NCBI RefSeq assembly: GCF_013425525.1
Contig: NZ_JACCKA010000091.1
Span: 1-64,000, forward strand
From: Luteimonas salinisoli
GTDB taxonomy: Bacteria; Pseudomonadota; Gammaproteobacteria; Xanthomonadales; Xanthomonadaceae
Direction of reading: 5' to 3'
DNA: 64,000 nucleotides
Of the stretch, positions 8,581 to 17,186 are shown piece after piece (positions within the stretch are counted from its first letter, which is position 1; each line of letters begins with the position of its first letter). A model generated the notes under the pieces. The model was not told the DNA's origin. It saw only the letters and a list, made by a program, of their open reading frames with translations, and ran no database searches. Position numbers and translations under genes: made by a program.

Positions 8581-9226
8581 GGCTGCACTCCGCGGCGGCG
8601 GGGGCTTCGAGCAGCGCCCGCAGCCGCCGGCTGCCGCGCGCCAGCTGCGACTTGGAGAAGCTGGGAGTGCGCTGCATCAGCGCGGCGATCTCTTCGTGGG
8701 TGTAGCCCTCGGCGTGATACAGCCACAGCACGCTGCGGGTCGCCGCGGGCAGGGCCGACAGCGCGCGCTGCAGCCGCGCCGCATCGGCGGCCGCAGACGG
8801 CGGCGGCTGTTCGCCGGCGGGCTCGTGCGCGTCGAGGTCCAGCGCGTCGCCGATGCGGCGATGGCGCCGCAGGCGCATCAGCGCTTCGTTGACCGCGATC
8901 TGCCGCAGCCAGCCCCAGAACGGGCTGCTGCCGCGGAATTCGCCGATCCGGTCGATCATCTTCAGCATCGTGTCCTGCAGCACTTCGAAAGCCTCCTCGC
9001 GGTCGCCGCAGATGCGCAGCGCCAGGGTGAATGCGGGCCGCTCGAACCAGCGATAGAGTTGTTCCAGCGCTGCACGCTCGCCGCGCCGCGCCCGCGCCAG
9101 CAGCGCCGCCGGCACCTCGATCGCGAAGCTCGAGCGCGGCCCGGGCGCGGCGACGACCGAGGCGGCGCAGCCATCGGCGGCGGTAGCCGGGGCGGGGCGG
9201 GCGGGTTGCGGCGATTCGGCGGCCAT
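8573..9226 (-). CDS. ECF-type RNA polymerase sigma factor
   Basis: A 217-residue sigma70-family ECF factor. The first 40 residues are low-complexity and Ala/Pro-rich. Region 2 runs from about residue 43 to 120, with LEQLYRWFERPAFTLALRI and the -10-binding helix FWGWLRQIAVNEALMRLRR. Region 4 runs from about 155 to 205, with ALPAATRSVLWLYHAEGY, THEEIAALM and the helix-turn-helix SFSKSQLARGSRRL. It should direct polymerase to its own set of envelope or stress promoters and is probably held inactive by the next gene product. An internal start closer to region 2 cannot be excluded, since GGGGA abuts the ATG at 9226 with little spacing. Confidence 0.88.
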   Translation of the reverse strand: MAAESPQPARPAPATAADGCAASVVAAPGPRSSFAIEVPAALLARARRGERAALEQLYRWFERPAFTLALRICGDREEAFEVLQDTMLKMIDRIGEFRGSSPFWGWLRQIAVNEALMRLRRHRRIGDALDLDAHEPAGEQPPPSAAADAARLQRALSALPAATRSVLWLYHAEGYTHEEIAALMQRTPSFSKSQLARGSRRLRALLEAPAAAECSHA

Positions 9227-9301
9227 TCCCCATTCTGGATGCGCCGGGGCGCGAAAGCGTCGCAGACGCCGTCGCCCCTGCGGTCCGGGACCGGCAGGTC
9301 C

Positions 9302-9307
9302 TATACT
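9302..9307 (+). promoter_or_regulatory. -10 element for qmcA-nfeD
   Basis: TATACT at 9302-9307 lies 44 bases before the qmcA start. No good -35 hexamer is present at 17 bases. The position between two divergent operons makes it the best candidate promoter for the SPFH pair. Confidence 0.4.
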
Positions 9308-9351
9308 TGCCGGCAGCCGGGGGGAGCCGCGCTGCGAGAGGGGAGAGGATC

Positions 9352-10311
9352 ATGGGGGCATCGGGATTTCTGGCGGCGGTCTTGCTGGTCGCCGGCATCG
9401 TCGTGTTGTTCAAGACCGTGCGGATGGTGCCGCAGGGCTACGAATGGACCGTCGAGCGGTTCGGCAAGTACACCCACACCATGGATCCGGGGCTGCATTT
9501 CCTGGTTCCGGTGGTCTACGGCGTCGGCCGCAAGATCAACATGATGGAGCAGGTGCTGGACGTCCCCAGCCAGGACGTGATCACCAAGGACAACGCGGTG
9601 GTCAAGGTGGATGGCGTGGTGTTCTTCCAGGTGCTGGACGCCGCCAAGGCCGCCTACGAGGTGGCGAACCTCGAGGTCGCCACGATCGCGCTGGTGCAGA
9701 CCAACATCCGCACCGTGATCGGCTCGATGGACCTGGACGAGTCGCTGAGCAACCGCGAGACCATCAACGCGCAGCTGCTCAACGTGGTCGACCAGGCCAC
9801 CAATCCCTGGGGGATCAAGGTCACCCGCATCGAGATCCGCGACATCCAGCCGCCGCGCGACCTGATCGATTCGATGGCGCGGCAGATGAAGGCCGAGCGC
9901 GAGCGCCGCGCGGTAATCCTGGAGGCCGAGGGGCACCGGCAGTCGGCGATCCTGCGCGCCGAAGGCGAGAAGCAGGCGGCGATCCTGGAAGCGGAGGGCG
10001 AGAAGGAGGCGGCGTTCCGCGAGGCCGAGGCGCGCGAGCGGCTCGCCGAGGCGGAGGCGAAGGCCACCGGCATGGTGTCCGAGGCGATCGCCCAGGGCGA
10101 CGTGCAGGCGATCAACTACTTCATCGCCCAGAAGTACGTGGAAGCCTTCGAGAAGCTGGCCACGGCGCCCAACCAGAAGTTCGTGCTGATGCCGATGGAG
10201 GCCAGCGGCCTGATCGGCACCATCGGCGGCGTCGCCGAGCTGGCGAAGGAGGCGCTGGGCAAGCAGCAATCGGCCACGCAGACGCGGCTGGCGCCGCGGC
10301 AGGAGAGCTGA
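9352..10311 (+). CDS. qmcA: SPFH/Band-7 membrane protease-associated protein (QmcA-like)
   Basis: A 319-residue stomatin/prohibitin-family protein. One N-terminal span (residues 4-22) anchors it; the SPFH domain follows with VPQGYEWTVERFGKYTHT and the family hallmark NPWGIKVTRIEI. From about residue 180 an Ala/Glu-rich coiled coil repeats LEAEG units and should form oligomeric rings. Such proteins build membrane microdomains and modulate FtsH-type proteases. GGGGAGAGG seven bases before the ATG at 9352 selects this start over an upstream in-frame one. The nfeD gene begins three bases after its stop, the standard QmcA/YbbK-NfeD pairing. Confidence 0.9.
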   Translation: MGASGFLAAVLLVAGIVVLFKTVRMVPQGYEWTVERFGKYTHTMDPGLHFLVPVVYGVGRKINMMEQVLDVPSQDVITKDNAVVKVDGVVFFQVLDAAKAAYEVANLEVATIALVQTNIRTVIGSMDLDESLSNRETINAQLLNVVDQATNPWGIKVTRIEIRDIQPPRDLIDSMARQMKAERERRAVILEAEGHRQSAILRAEGEKQAAILEAEGEKEAAFREAEARERLAEAEAKATGMVSEAIAQGDVQAINYFIAQKYVEAFEKLATAPNQKFVLMPMEASGLIGTIGGVAELAKEALGKQQSATQTRLAPRQES

Positions 10312-10314
10312 GCC

Positions 10315-10749
10315 GTGCGCTGGGACGTGGTGGCCTGGGCGGCGATCGCGCTGCTGCTGTTCGCGGCCGAGACCTTGGCGCCGGGCGCGTTCATGCTGTG
10401 GATGGGCTTTGCCGCGGTGGCAGTGTTCCTGGCGGTGCTGTTCGTGCCGGGGATCCCGCTGCTGGCGCAGATCGGGGCGTTCGTGGTGCTGAGCTTCGTG
10501 TCGATCCAGGTCTACCGGAAGTGGTTCCGCCAGCATGCGCGCCAGAGCGACCATCCGACGCTCAACAAGCGCGCCGCCCAGCACGTCGGCCGGGTGGTGG
10601 CGCTGGAGCAGCCGATCGTGGCCGGCCGCGGCCGGGTCAAGATCGGCGACGCCTTCTGGGTAGTCGAGGGCCCGGACCTGGAGATCGGTACCCCGGTGCG
10701 CATCGTCGGTACCGACGGGGTGGTGCTGAAGGTCGACGCGCAGGCCTGA
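10315..10749 (+). CDS. nfeD: NfeD-family membrane protein
   Basis: A 144-residue short NfeD (YbbJ-like). The start is GTG, three bases after the qmcA stop. Two or three membrane spans occupy residues 5-70 (WAAIALLLFAAETLAPGAF, LLAQIGAFVVLSFVSI), and residues 80-144 form the OB-fold domain, with GRVVALEQPIVAGRGRVKIG. NfeD proteins partner SPFH proteins to organise membrane lipid or protein domains. The serine-protease module of long NfeD proteins is missing, as usual for this class. Confidence 0.88.
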   Translation: MRWDVVAWAAIALLLFAAETLAPGAFMLWMGFAAVAVFLAVLFVPGIPLLAQIGAFVVLSFVSIQVYRKWFRQHARQSDHPTLNKRAAQHVGRVVALEQPIVAGRGRVKIGDAFWVVEGPDLEIGTPVRIVGTDGVVLKVDAQA

Positions 10750-10803
10750 ACGACACCATCCCCCCGTGGGTGGCGGGGACGGGACAGCCGGGGATGCGCC
10801 GGG

Positions 10804-10874
10804 GGCGGGCCGGGGGATACGTGACAAGTCGCTCCCCGATACTCGCTTGGTTGTCACGCATCCCCCGGCCCGCC
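10804..10874. repeat. Large hairpin H1 with 23-base loop
   Basis: Arms 10804-10827 and 10851-10874 are 24 bases long and differ from perfect complementarity at one position. The loop (10828-10850) is 23 bases and includes TCGCTCCCCGATACTCGC. It lies between the convergent nfeD and htpX genes. Neither flank has a T-tract, so it is not a standard intrinsic terminator, although it could act as a bidirectional Rho-assisted one. Its loop is repeated in inverted form in hairpin H2. Confidence 0.8.
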
Positions 10875-10973
10875 TGGGACGACGTGGCGACCGGGCCGGA
10901 AAGCGTGGCTCGCGGCCGAGTGCAGTCGCTCGGCTCCTGCTTTCTGGAGGCGCCGTCGAATGTCTCTCCGTCT

Positions 10974-11026
10974 GGTGGGGTGGCGCCGAGCGAGTATCGG
11001 GGGGCGACTTGCGGCGCCGCCCCACC
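10974..11026. repeat. Hairpin H2, inverted-loop partner of H1
   Basis: Arms 10974-10988 and 11012-11026 are 15 bases, with one mismatch. The 23-base loop (10989-11011) contains GCGAGTATCGGGGGGCGACTTG split over its length: 10990-11011 is complementary to 10825-10846 of H1 with one mismatch. The stems of H1 and H2 are unrelated in sequence. The rest of the 324-base gap (10750-11073) holds no coding frame I can support. Confidence 0.8.
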
Positions 11027-11073
11027 CGATGGCCCCAGGTGGCTTCCGGCCGTTCGTTCGAGCGGCTCTGGCC

Positions 11074-12960
11074 TCAGCCGCGGTCGAGCATCGGCGGCAG
11101 CGGGCAGTGGAGCACGCCGCAGATGGTGCGCAGCAGCTCCGCTTCGGCCACCGAGACGCGGCCGTCGTGCATCGCCGCGGCGGTGACCGCCTCCACCATC
11201 ACCTGCTTGGCCAGGGGCGCCAGGCGGTCCAGAGGCTCCCACACCGCGTCCAGCGCCTGCACGCCGCGGGCGGGTGGTTCGTAGGGCACGTGGTCGCGCG
11301 GCAGCACCCGCTGCAGCCCGGCCAGATAGGCGCGCTTTGCTTCGGCCGGGTCGGCATGGCCGGCCTGGGCGACGACCGCCAGCAGCGTCGAGAACTCGTG
11401 CTTGACGCCGCCCGGCTTGCCCCGGCCGGTGCGCCCGTGGCGCGCCGGATCCAGGGTTTCGCGAACCTGGGTCTCGAGCAGCGTGCCCAGGCAGTACTCG
11501 AACAGCGAGACGTGGTCGTCGGCGTGGACCACCGCGTGCACGGTGTCGAGGAAGGCGTCGAGGTCGGGCCGCGGCCGCAGCCGCAGCACGGGAAAGGCCA
11601 GGGAGGCCAACGGCAGGCGCTGCATGGGGTGCAGGTCCTGCAGGCCGGTCTTGCGCAGGTGCGCGGCGCGCTCGGCGACGCGCGCGCCCAGCCGCGCCGA
11701 GATCTCCTGGTGCTGCCGCCGGCGTACCTCGCCCTCGCCTTCGAGCAGCAGCGCCAGCAGCAGCGGCATGACGCTCTCGCGCTCGCGCGCAAGCACGCGC
11801 AGGGACTCCGGCATCGCCGCCACCAGCGCATCGGCGCGCCGGTAGTCGTCGTCCTGCGGATGCGCCACCTGCGCCGAAACCATCGGCGGGGTCAGGTCCA
11901 TTTCGGCGCTGGCGGCGGGCAGGGCGCCGTGGTCGTGCGCGGCCAGGCCCAATTGCACGTCCTCCTCCAGTCCGTTCGGCGGCGCCGCCAGCCACTGCGC
12001 GCGCAGGCGCTCCACCTGTTCGGGGCGGAAGCCGGGTTCCAGGGCCTGGATCCGCTGCAGGATCGGCGGGTGGGTGGCGAACAGCCCGCGCAGGCCGACG
12101 CCGTCGCCGAACAGCATGTGGCTGACTTCCTCGGCATCGCCGCGCTGCTCCAGCTGCGAGCCCTCGCGCAGGCCGGCGATCTTCTTCAACGCCCCGGACA
12201 GGCCGCTGGTCTGGCGCGTGAACTGCACCGCCGAGGCGTCGGCCAGGACTTCGCGCGAGCGGCTCACCCCGGCCTTGATCATGCGCCCGAAGAACACGCC
12301 GACGTAGCCGATGACCAGTGCGACGATCGCCGCGCCCAGGATCCCCAGTGCGCCGCGGCCGCGGATGCCATAGCTGTGCAGGAGGATCTTGCGGCCGATC
12401 AGCCCGAGCATGAGGATCCCGAACAGGATTCCCATCAGGCGGATGTTCAGGCGCATGTCGCCGTTGAGCACGTGGCTGAACTCGTGCGCCACCACGCCCT
12501 GCAGCTCGTCGCGGTTGAGGCGGTCGAGCGCGCCGCGGGTCACCGCCACCACCGCGTCCGAGGGCGAATATCCCGCGGCGAAGGCGTTGATGCCCGCCTC
12601 GTGCTCGAGCACGTAGACCTTGGGGACCGGCACGCCGGAGGCGATCGACATCTCCTCGACCACGTTGCGCAGCCGGCGCAGCTGCGGATCCGCGGTGTCC
12701 TCGGCGACGGCCACGCCGCCCAGCTGTACCGCCACCGCCTCGCCGCCGGCGCCCAGCGAGGAGATCCGGTAGAGCGAGCCGAGGCCGATGATCGCCACCG
12801 TGGCGACGGTCGCCAACAGCAGCGTCGCCGGCCTGGGCCCGGCGAACGCCAGCACCACCAGGTTCACCGTCACCACGATCCCGATCACCGCAAGCGCGAA
12901 CAGCAACACCAGCCGGGTGGTGTTGCGTCGGGCCTGGGCCTGGCGTTCGAAGAAGTTCAG
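11074..12960 (-). CDS. M48 zinc metalloprotease, HtpX-like, apparent CTG start
   Basis: A 628-residue membrane protease expected to degrade misfolded inner-membrane proteins. Two spans occupy the first 65 residues. The zinc motif HEFSH is near residue 160, preceded by AGINAFAAGYSPSDAVVAVT and followed by two more hydrophobic segments (about 190-240). The third ligand region is SREVLADASAV. The C-terminal 300 residues are an extra domain ending in an acidic TerB-like stretch (HDGRVSVAEAELLRTI). The family N-terminus (NFFERQ-RRNTTRL) is encoded only if translation starts at CTG 12960, which overlaps the lemA TGA and has GAAGG seven bases upstream. The first canonical start would be GTG at 12909, which cuts off those 17 residues. 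Confidence 0.85.
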   Translation of the reverse strand: MNFFERQAQARRNTTRLVLLFALAVIGIVVTVNLVVLAFAGPRPATLLLATVATVAIIGLGSLYRISSLGAGGEAVAVQLGGVAVAEDTADPQLRRLRNVVEEMSIASGVPVPKVYVLEHEAGINAFAAGYSPSDAVVAVTRGALDRLNRDELQGVVAHEFSHVLNGDMRLNIRLMGILFGILMLGLIGRKILLHSYGIRGRGALGILGAAIVALVIGYVGVFFGRMIKAGVSRSREVLADASAVQFTRQTSGLSGALKKIAGLREGSQLEQRGDAEEVSHMLFGDGVGLRGLFATHPPILQRIQALEPGFRPEQVERLRAQWLAAPPNGLEEDVQLGLAAHDHGALPAASAEMDLTPPMVSAQVAHPQDDDYRRADALVAAMPESLRVLARERESVMPLLLALLLEGEGEVRRRQHQEISARLGARVAERAAHLRKTGLQDLHPMQRLPLASLAFPVLRLRPRPDLDAFLDTVHAVVHADDHVSLFEYCLGTLLETQVRETLDPARHGRTGRGKPGGVKHEFSTLLAVVAQAGHADPAEAKRAYLAGLQRVLPRDHVPYEPPARGVQALDAVWEPLDRLAPLAKQVMVEAVTAAAMHDGRVSVAEAELLRTICGVLHCPLPPMLDRG

Positions 12961-13559
12961 AACTCGACCTTCGGCGCCTCGCGCACCTCGGCCTTGTCTT
13001 CCGGGATCTCCAGCAGCGCGGCGGGGGCGAAGCTGAACATGCCGGCGACGATGTTCGAGGGGAACACCTCGCGCCGGTTGTTGTAGGCCATTACCGAGTC
13101 GTTATAGGCCTGGCGTGCGAAGGCGACGCGGTTCTCGGTGCTGGTCAGCTCCTCGGTCAGCTGCATCATGTTCTGGTTGGCCTTGAGGTCTGGATAGGCC
13201 TCGACCACGACCATCAGCCGGCCCAGCGCGCCGTTCAGGGCGCCCTGGGTCTGGGCCAGTTCGGCCATTGCCGCCGGGTCGCCCGGACTGGCCTTGGCCG
13301 CGGACAATCCCGCCTGCGCCGCGGTGCGGGCCGCGGTCACCGCCTCGAGCGTGCCGCGCTCGTGCGACAAGTAGCCCTTGGCGGTCTCGACCAGGTTGGG
13401 GATCAGGTCGAAGCGCCGCTGCAGCTGCACGTCGATCTGGGCGAAGGCGTTCTTGAAGGCGTTGCGGGCCGTGACCAGGCCGTTGTAGATGCCCACCGCC
13501 CACAGGGCGAAGGCCACCAGGATGCCGAGAAATACCAGCAGGATCAGCGCGCTACCCAT
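12957..13559 (-). CDS. lemA: LemA-family protein
   Basis: A 200-residue LemA protein: a short N-terminal span (ALILLVFLGILVAFALWAVG) with the bulk outside, forming a helical bundle. The hallmarks YNGLVTARNAFKNAFAQIDVQLQRR and LIPNLVETAKGY are present (read in parts), as is the late AYNDSVMAYNNRREVFPSN motif. LemA genes commonly precede M48 proteases, as here, and the pair is thought to act in envelope maintenance. AGGGGAG upstream of the ATG at 13559 sets the start. Its stop overlaps the proposed CTG start of the protease. Confidence 0.92.
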   Translation of the reverse strand: MGSALILLVFLGILVAFALWAVGIYNGLVTARNAFKNAFAQIDVQLQRRFDLIPNLVETAKGYLSHERGTLEAVTAARTAAQAGLSAAKASPGDPAAMAELAQTQGALNGALGRLMVVVEAYPDLKANQNMMQLTEELTSTENRVAFARQAYNDSVMAYNNRREVFPSNIVAGMFSFAPAALLEIPEDKAEVREAPKVEF

Positions 13560-13641
13560 CGAAGCTCCCCTTGTTCATGCAAATCCGGATACAGGCGCTA
13601 TGATCGGCCCGCAAGCCAAGCATACGCAGGGGGCAGACCCG

Positions 13642-15042
13642 ATGAAAGACAAAGCGCAGCCGCGCCGTCGGCACCGGGTACGGGCCTGGCAGCTGGGGCT
13701 GGTGGGACTGTTGATGCCGATGGCGCTGGGAAGCGCGGCGCAGACGCCGGGCGCGGTGCAGCCCGCGCCGGCCAGCGCCCATCCGGAAACCATGACCGCG
13801 TTCCCGCCGCCCACCGACGGGCGGCCGATGCAGATGCCGCCTCCGGCGGCGACGATGCCGCTGGCCGCCGATTTCGACGTACGCCGGTTCGAGGCGATGG
13901 CGCAGGCGATGGTCGCCGACCAGCGCGTACCCGGCCTGGCGATGGCGATCGTGCACAACGGGCGCGTGCTCAGCGCGCGCGGCTACGGCATCACCGACGT
14001 GCGCGCCGCCGAGCCGGTCGACGCCCATACCGTGTTCCGCCTGGCGTCGCTGTCCAAGTCGTTCGCCGGCACCCTGGCCGGCGTGCTGGTGTCCGAGGGC
14101 GCGCTGCGCTGGGACAGCAAGGTGGTCGACTACATGCCCGGCCTGCAGCTGTCGGATCCCGGGGCGGCCGGCCGCATCACCGTCGCCGACGTGCTCAGCC
14201 ACCGCGTCGGCCTCGGCCGCCATACCTACGACCGCGACATCGAGCGCGGCGCCGACTACAACGCGCTGGTGCAGAAGCTCGCCCAGGCGCCGATGACCTG
14301 CGAGCCGGGCGACTGCTACAGCTACCAGAACGTCGCCTTCAGCCTGGTCGGCGACGTGGTATTCGCGACCTCGGGCCAGTTCTACAACGAGGCGGTGTCG
14401 CGGCGCCTGTTCAAGCCGCTGGGCATGAACGACGCCAGCCTCGGCCTGGAAGGCATCCAGGCGAGCGCGCGCTGGGCCAAGCCGCACGTGCGCGCGGGCA
14501 AGGGCTGGAGCTCGCTGATGCCCAAGCCGACCTACTATCGCGTGTCTCCGGCGGCCGGCGTCAACGCCAGCATCGCGGACATGGCGCAGTGGCTGATCGC
14601 GCAGGGCGGACACCGGCCCGACGTGCTGCCGGCGCCGCTGCTTTCGACGCTGCACGCCCCGATCGTCGGCACTCCCGGAGAAATGCGCAGCCGGTCCGCC
14701 TCGTGGCGCGGCCAGCGCCTCAACGCCGCCGGCTACGGCCTTGGGTGGCGGATCTACGACTACGCAGGCCACCGCATGGTCTTCCACGGCGGCGCGGTGC
14801 AGGGTTATCGCGGACTGATGGCGCTGCTGCCGGAGCGCGATCTCGGCCTGGTCGTGCTCTGGAACAGCGAGAGCAGCCTGCCTTCGGGCCTGCTGCCCAC
14901 CATCCTCGACAGCGCCATCGGGTTGCAGTCGGACCGCTGGCTCGACGTCGACATCGAGTCCCTGTACGCGGCCGGCGAACGGCCCAGCCAGGGTCAGACG
15001 GCCGGCGGCGGCACCTCGGTCTCGCGCGCCCAGCCCGAATAA
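13642..15042 (+). CDS. Serine hydrolase, class C beta-lactamase/AmpH-like
   Basis: A 466-residue periplasmic serine hydrolase. After a basic N-terminus a hydrophobic signal segment ends near SAAQ (residue 35), then a Pro-rich linker leads to the domain at about residue 75. The active-site triad motifs are visible: SLSK (Ser136, Lys139), YQN (Tyr228) and HGG (His382) in place of the KTG motif, as in many AmpH/esterase-like members. NVSIADMAQWL-type sequence (NASIADMAQW) follows. It could cleave peptidoglycan peptides, D-amino peptides or esters; resistance activity cannot be inferred. The start MKDK is chosen because upstream in-frame codons overlap the divergent lemA region. Probably monocistronic. 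Confidence 0.85.
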   Translation: MKDKAQPRRRHRVRAWQLGLVGLLMPMALGSAAQTPGAVQPAPASAHPETMTAFPPPTDGRPMQMPPPAATMPLAADFDVRRFEAMAQAMVADQRVPGLAMAIVHNGRVLSARGYGITDVRAAEPVDAHTVFRLASLSKSFAGTLAGVLVSEGALRWDSKVVDYMPGLQLSDPGAAGRITVADVLSHRVGLGRHTYDRDIERGADYNALVQKLAQAPMTCEPGDCYSYQNVAFSLVGDVVFATSGQFYNEAVSRRLFKPLGMNDASLGLEGIQASARWAKPHVRAGKGWSSLMPKPTYYRVSPAAGVNASIADMAQWLIAQGGHRPDVLPAPLLSTLHAPIVGTPGEMRSRSASWRGQRLNAAGYGLGWRIYDYAGHRMVFHGGAVQGYRGLMALLPERDLGLVVLWNSESSLPSGLLPTILDSAIGLQSDRWLDVDIESLYAAGERPSQGQTAGGGTSVSRAQPE

Positions 15043-15265
15043 GCTCCCAAAAAAGCGGCCAGGTTCATTCTGCCGGGCCCGTGGCAGTCCCAGGGACGGC
15101 TGGAGCACAAGCGTGGCAACGGCCGATGCCTGGCGTCCCCGCGACCGGCTCTGCGGTTCCGAGCTGCAGAACGCCGCACCTCTCGGCGCTGGCTTCACAC
15201 CATGCCCGCGTCGCCAGCACTACTCTTCCTGCCACTACGCCACAAGGCAATGGCTGGTCCCCTGA

Positions 15266-15697
15266 GTGGAAAGGCCGAATCCGTGGTTGGCAGCGACCCT
15301 GCGCGCAAGGGTCGGCGAAAGCTTGGAGCCGGCAAGGATCGCCGACGTGCTGGTCTCCATCCTGCGCGAGATCCAGGCCGCCCTGGTCCCGGTCATGGGA
15401 TCGCATGGCTTCGCGCTGATCTACCGGCGCAGTCTTTATCTCAGCGCTACCCTGGGGCCGCTGATGACGAGCCTCTCCGACCAGGAAGGGGCGCCGGGTA
15501 CGCCTGATTTCGACGCGTTGCGATCCGCGGTCGCCCAGCACAGCGGGGTCGACGCCATCAGCAACGGCGCGTCACTGCTGCAAACGATCCACGACCTGCT
15601 CGTCACCCTGGTCGGGCTGTCGCTTACCGAGCGGCTGCTTCGTTCCGTGCGGGCGAATCATTCGAGCGGCCCGCCCGCTCCGGACAATTCATCATGA
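15266..15697 (+). CDS. Unknown protein preceding a KaiC-like ATPase
   Basis: A 143-residue mainly helical protein, unrecognised. The GTG at 15266 has only a weak ribosome site. No signal peptide or membrane span is evident. The C-terminal half has an amphipathic segment SLLQTIHDLLVTLVGLSLTE followed by a polar tail. It does not look like KaiA or KaiB (no thioredoxin-like pattern). The stop overlaps the ATG of the KaiC-like gene (ATGA, 15694-15697), so the two are translationally coupled. A regulator or partner of the ATPase is the simplest inference. Confidence 0.7.
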   Translation: MERPNPWLAATLRARVGESLEPARIADVLVSILREIQAALVPVMGSHGFALIYRRSLYLSATLGPLMTSLSDQEGAPGTPDFDALRSAVAQHSGVDAISNGASLLQTIHDLLVTLVGLSLTERLLRSVRANHSSGPPAPDNSS

Positions 15698-17169
15698 AAA
15701 CGAAATCGATCATCCAATGCTTGCGCACCGGCGTGCCCGGACTGGACGAGGTGCTGGGTGGTGGGTTTCCGGAGTTCTCGTTCAACCTGATTTCCGGCGC
15801 CCCGGGCAGCGGCAAGACCACCCTGGCGCACCAGATCATGTTCGCCCTGTCCACGCCCGAGCGTCCCGCCCTGTATCTGACCGTGCTGGGCGAGCCGCCG
15901 CTGAAGATGCTGCGCTATCAGCAGCAGTTCGATTTCTTCGACAGCGACGCGATCGGCCGCTCCATCCACTTCATCAACCTGTCCGACGAGGTGGGCAAGT
16001 CGGGCCTCGACCAGCTCCTGCGTCGCATCGTGGCCGAGGTCGAAAAGCACGGTCCGTCGCTGGTCTTCGTGGACTCGTTCCGCTCGATTGCGCAGGCCAA
16101 CGCGATCCAGGGCCGGTCGGACAACGACCTGCAGCAGTTCATCCAGCAGCTCGGCATGCTGATGACGAGTTGGCAGGCGACGACGTTCCTGATCGGCGAG
16201 TACTCCACCGAGACCGAAGCCAACCCGGTTTTCACGGTGGCCGACGGCATGATCTGCATGCAGCAGAGCGTCCAGCGCAACTCCATGGTCCGCAAGCTGG
16301 AGGTCGCGAAGATGCGCGGCCGCCCGCCGTTGCCGGGGTTGCATACGTTCCGGATCGGGGAAGCCGGCATCACGGTCTTCGCACCCGCCCGCGTGCAGCC
16401 CATGCCCGGGACGATCGACGAACCGGGCGCTTCGCGCGCCCTGATGGGCGTGCCGGGCCTGGACGAGATGCTGGGGGGCGGCCTGCCGCGCGGCTACTCG
16501 TTGCTCGTCGCGGGGCCCTCGGGGTCCGGCAAGAGCATCCTGGCCGCCGCGTTCCTGGCCGAAGGCGCGCGCTGCGGCGAGGCCGGCGTGATCGCGGCGT
16601 TCGAACAGCACCCGCATCGATCGCGCAATCCCGCGCTGGCCGACCTGGTCGGCAGCGGGCGGGTCGGCGTCGTGGACAGCCGAGCGCCCGACCTTTCCAT
16701 CGACGAAGTCGTCGGCCTGCTGCTGGGCGAGATCCGCCGTCTCGATGCGAAGCGAGTCGTCATCGATTCCCTTTCGGGTTTCGAACTGGCCCTGGCCCCC
16801 ACCTTCCGCGCCGACTTCCGCGAGAACCTGGCGCGCATGGTCGCCGCGCTGGCGGGCGCGGGCGTCACCGTGTTGATGACCTCCGAACTCGAGGACCGCT
16901 ACACCGACCTGCGCTTCAGCCCCTACGGGACCGCCTTCATGACCGACGCGATCATCGTGCAGCGCTACATGGAGGTCGACAGCCGGTTGCTGCGGATGAT
17001 GGCGGTCGTCAAGGTGCGGGCCAGCGACCACTCGAACGAGTTGCGCGAATACAGCATCGACGGCGACGGCCTGCGCATCGGCGACAAGCTCGTCCGGCTC
17101 GAGGGCCTGCTCGGCGGGAGGCCGCGACGGCCCGACGCTTCCGGTGGGCCGGGCGGCCGCCCGGAGTGA
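15694..17169 (+). CDS. KaiC-like double RecA-fold ATPase
   Basis: A 491-residue cytoplasmic protein with two KaiC domains. Domain 1 has GVPGLDEVLGGGFPE and Walker A GAPGSGKTT (about residues 35-43); domain 2 has GVPGLDEMLGGGLPRG and Walker A GPSGSGKS (about 274-281). Walker B-like strands are SLVFVDSF and RVVIDSLSG. Aligned by eye with cyanobacterial KaiC, the phosphosites Ser431/Thr432 are replaced (TAFMTDAII instead of the Ser-Thr pair) and each domain keeps only one of the two catalytic glutamates (LGEPP and FEQHP). It is thus unlikely to be a phosphorylating clock protein; an ATP-driven signalling hub is more plausible. Followed 17 bases later by a diguanylate cyclase. Confidence 0.88.
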   Translation: MKTKSIIQCLRTGVPGLDEVLGGGFPEFSFNLISGAPGSGKTTLAHQIMFALSTPERPALYLTVLGEPPLKMLRYQQQFDFFDSDAIGRSIHFINLSDEVGKSGLDQLLRRIVAEVEKHGPSLVFVDSFRSIAQANAIQGRSDNDLQQFIQQLGMLMTSWQATTFLIGEYSTETEANPVFTVADGMICMQQSVQRNSMVRKLEVAKMRGRPPLPGLHTFRIGEAGITVFAPARVQPMPGTIDEPGASRALMGVPGLDEMLGGGLPRGYSLLVAGPSGSGKSILAAAFLAEGARCGEAGVIAAFEQHPHRSRNPALADLVGSGRVGVVDSRAPDLSIDEVVGLLLGEIRRLDAKRVVIDSLSGFELALAPTFRADFRENLARMVAALAGAGVTVLMTSELEDRYTDLRFSPYGTAFMTDAIIVQRYMEVDSRLLRMMAVVKVRASDHSNELREYSIDGDGLRIGDKLVRLEGLLGGRPRRPDASGGPGGRPE

Positions 17170-17186
17170 AGCGCGAGCCTGCAGCC

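Noticed and set aside
15043-15265. Start of the 143-residue gene further upstream
   Set aside because: Frames in this stretch change register and lack a ribosome site; no coding signal was seen.
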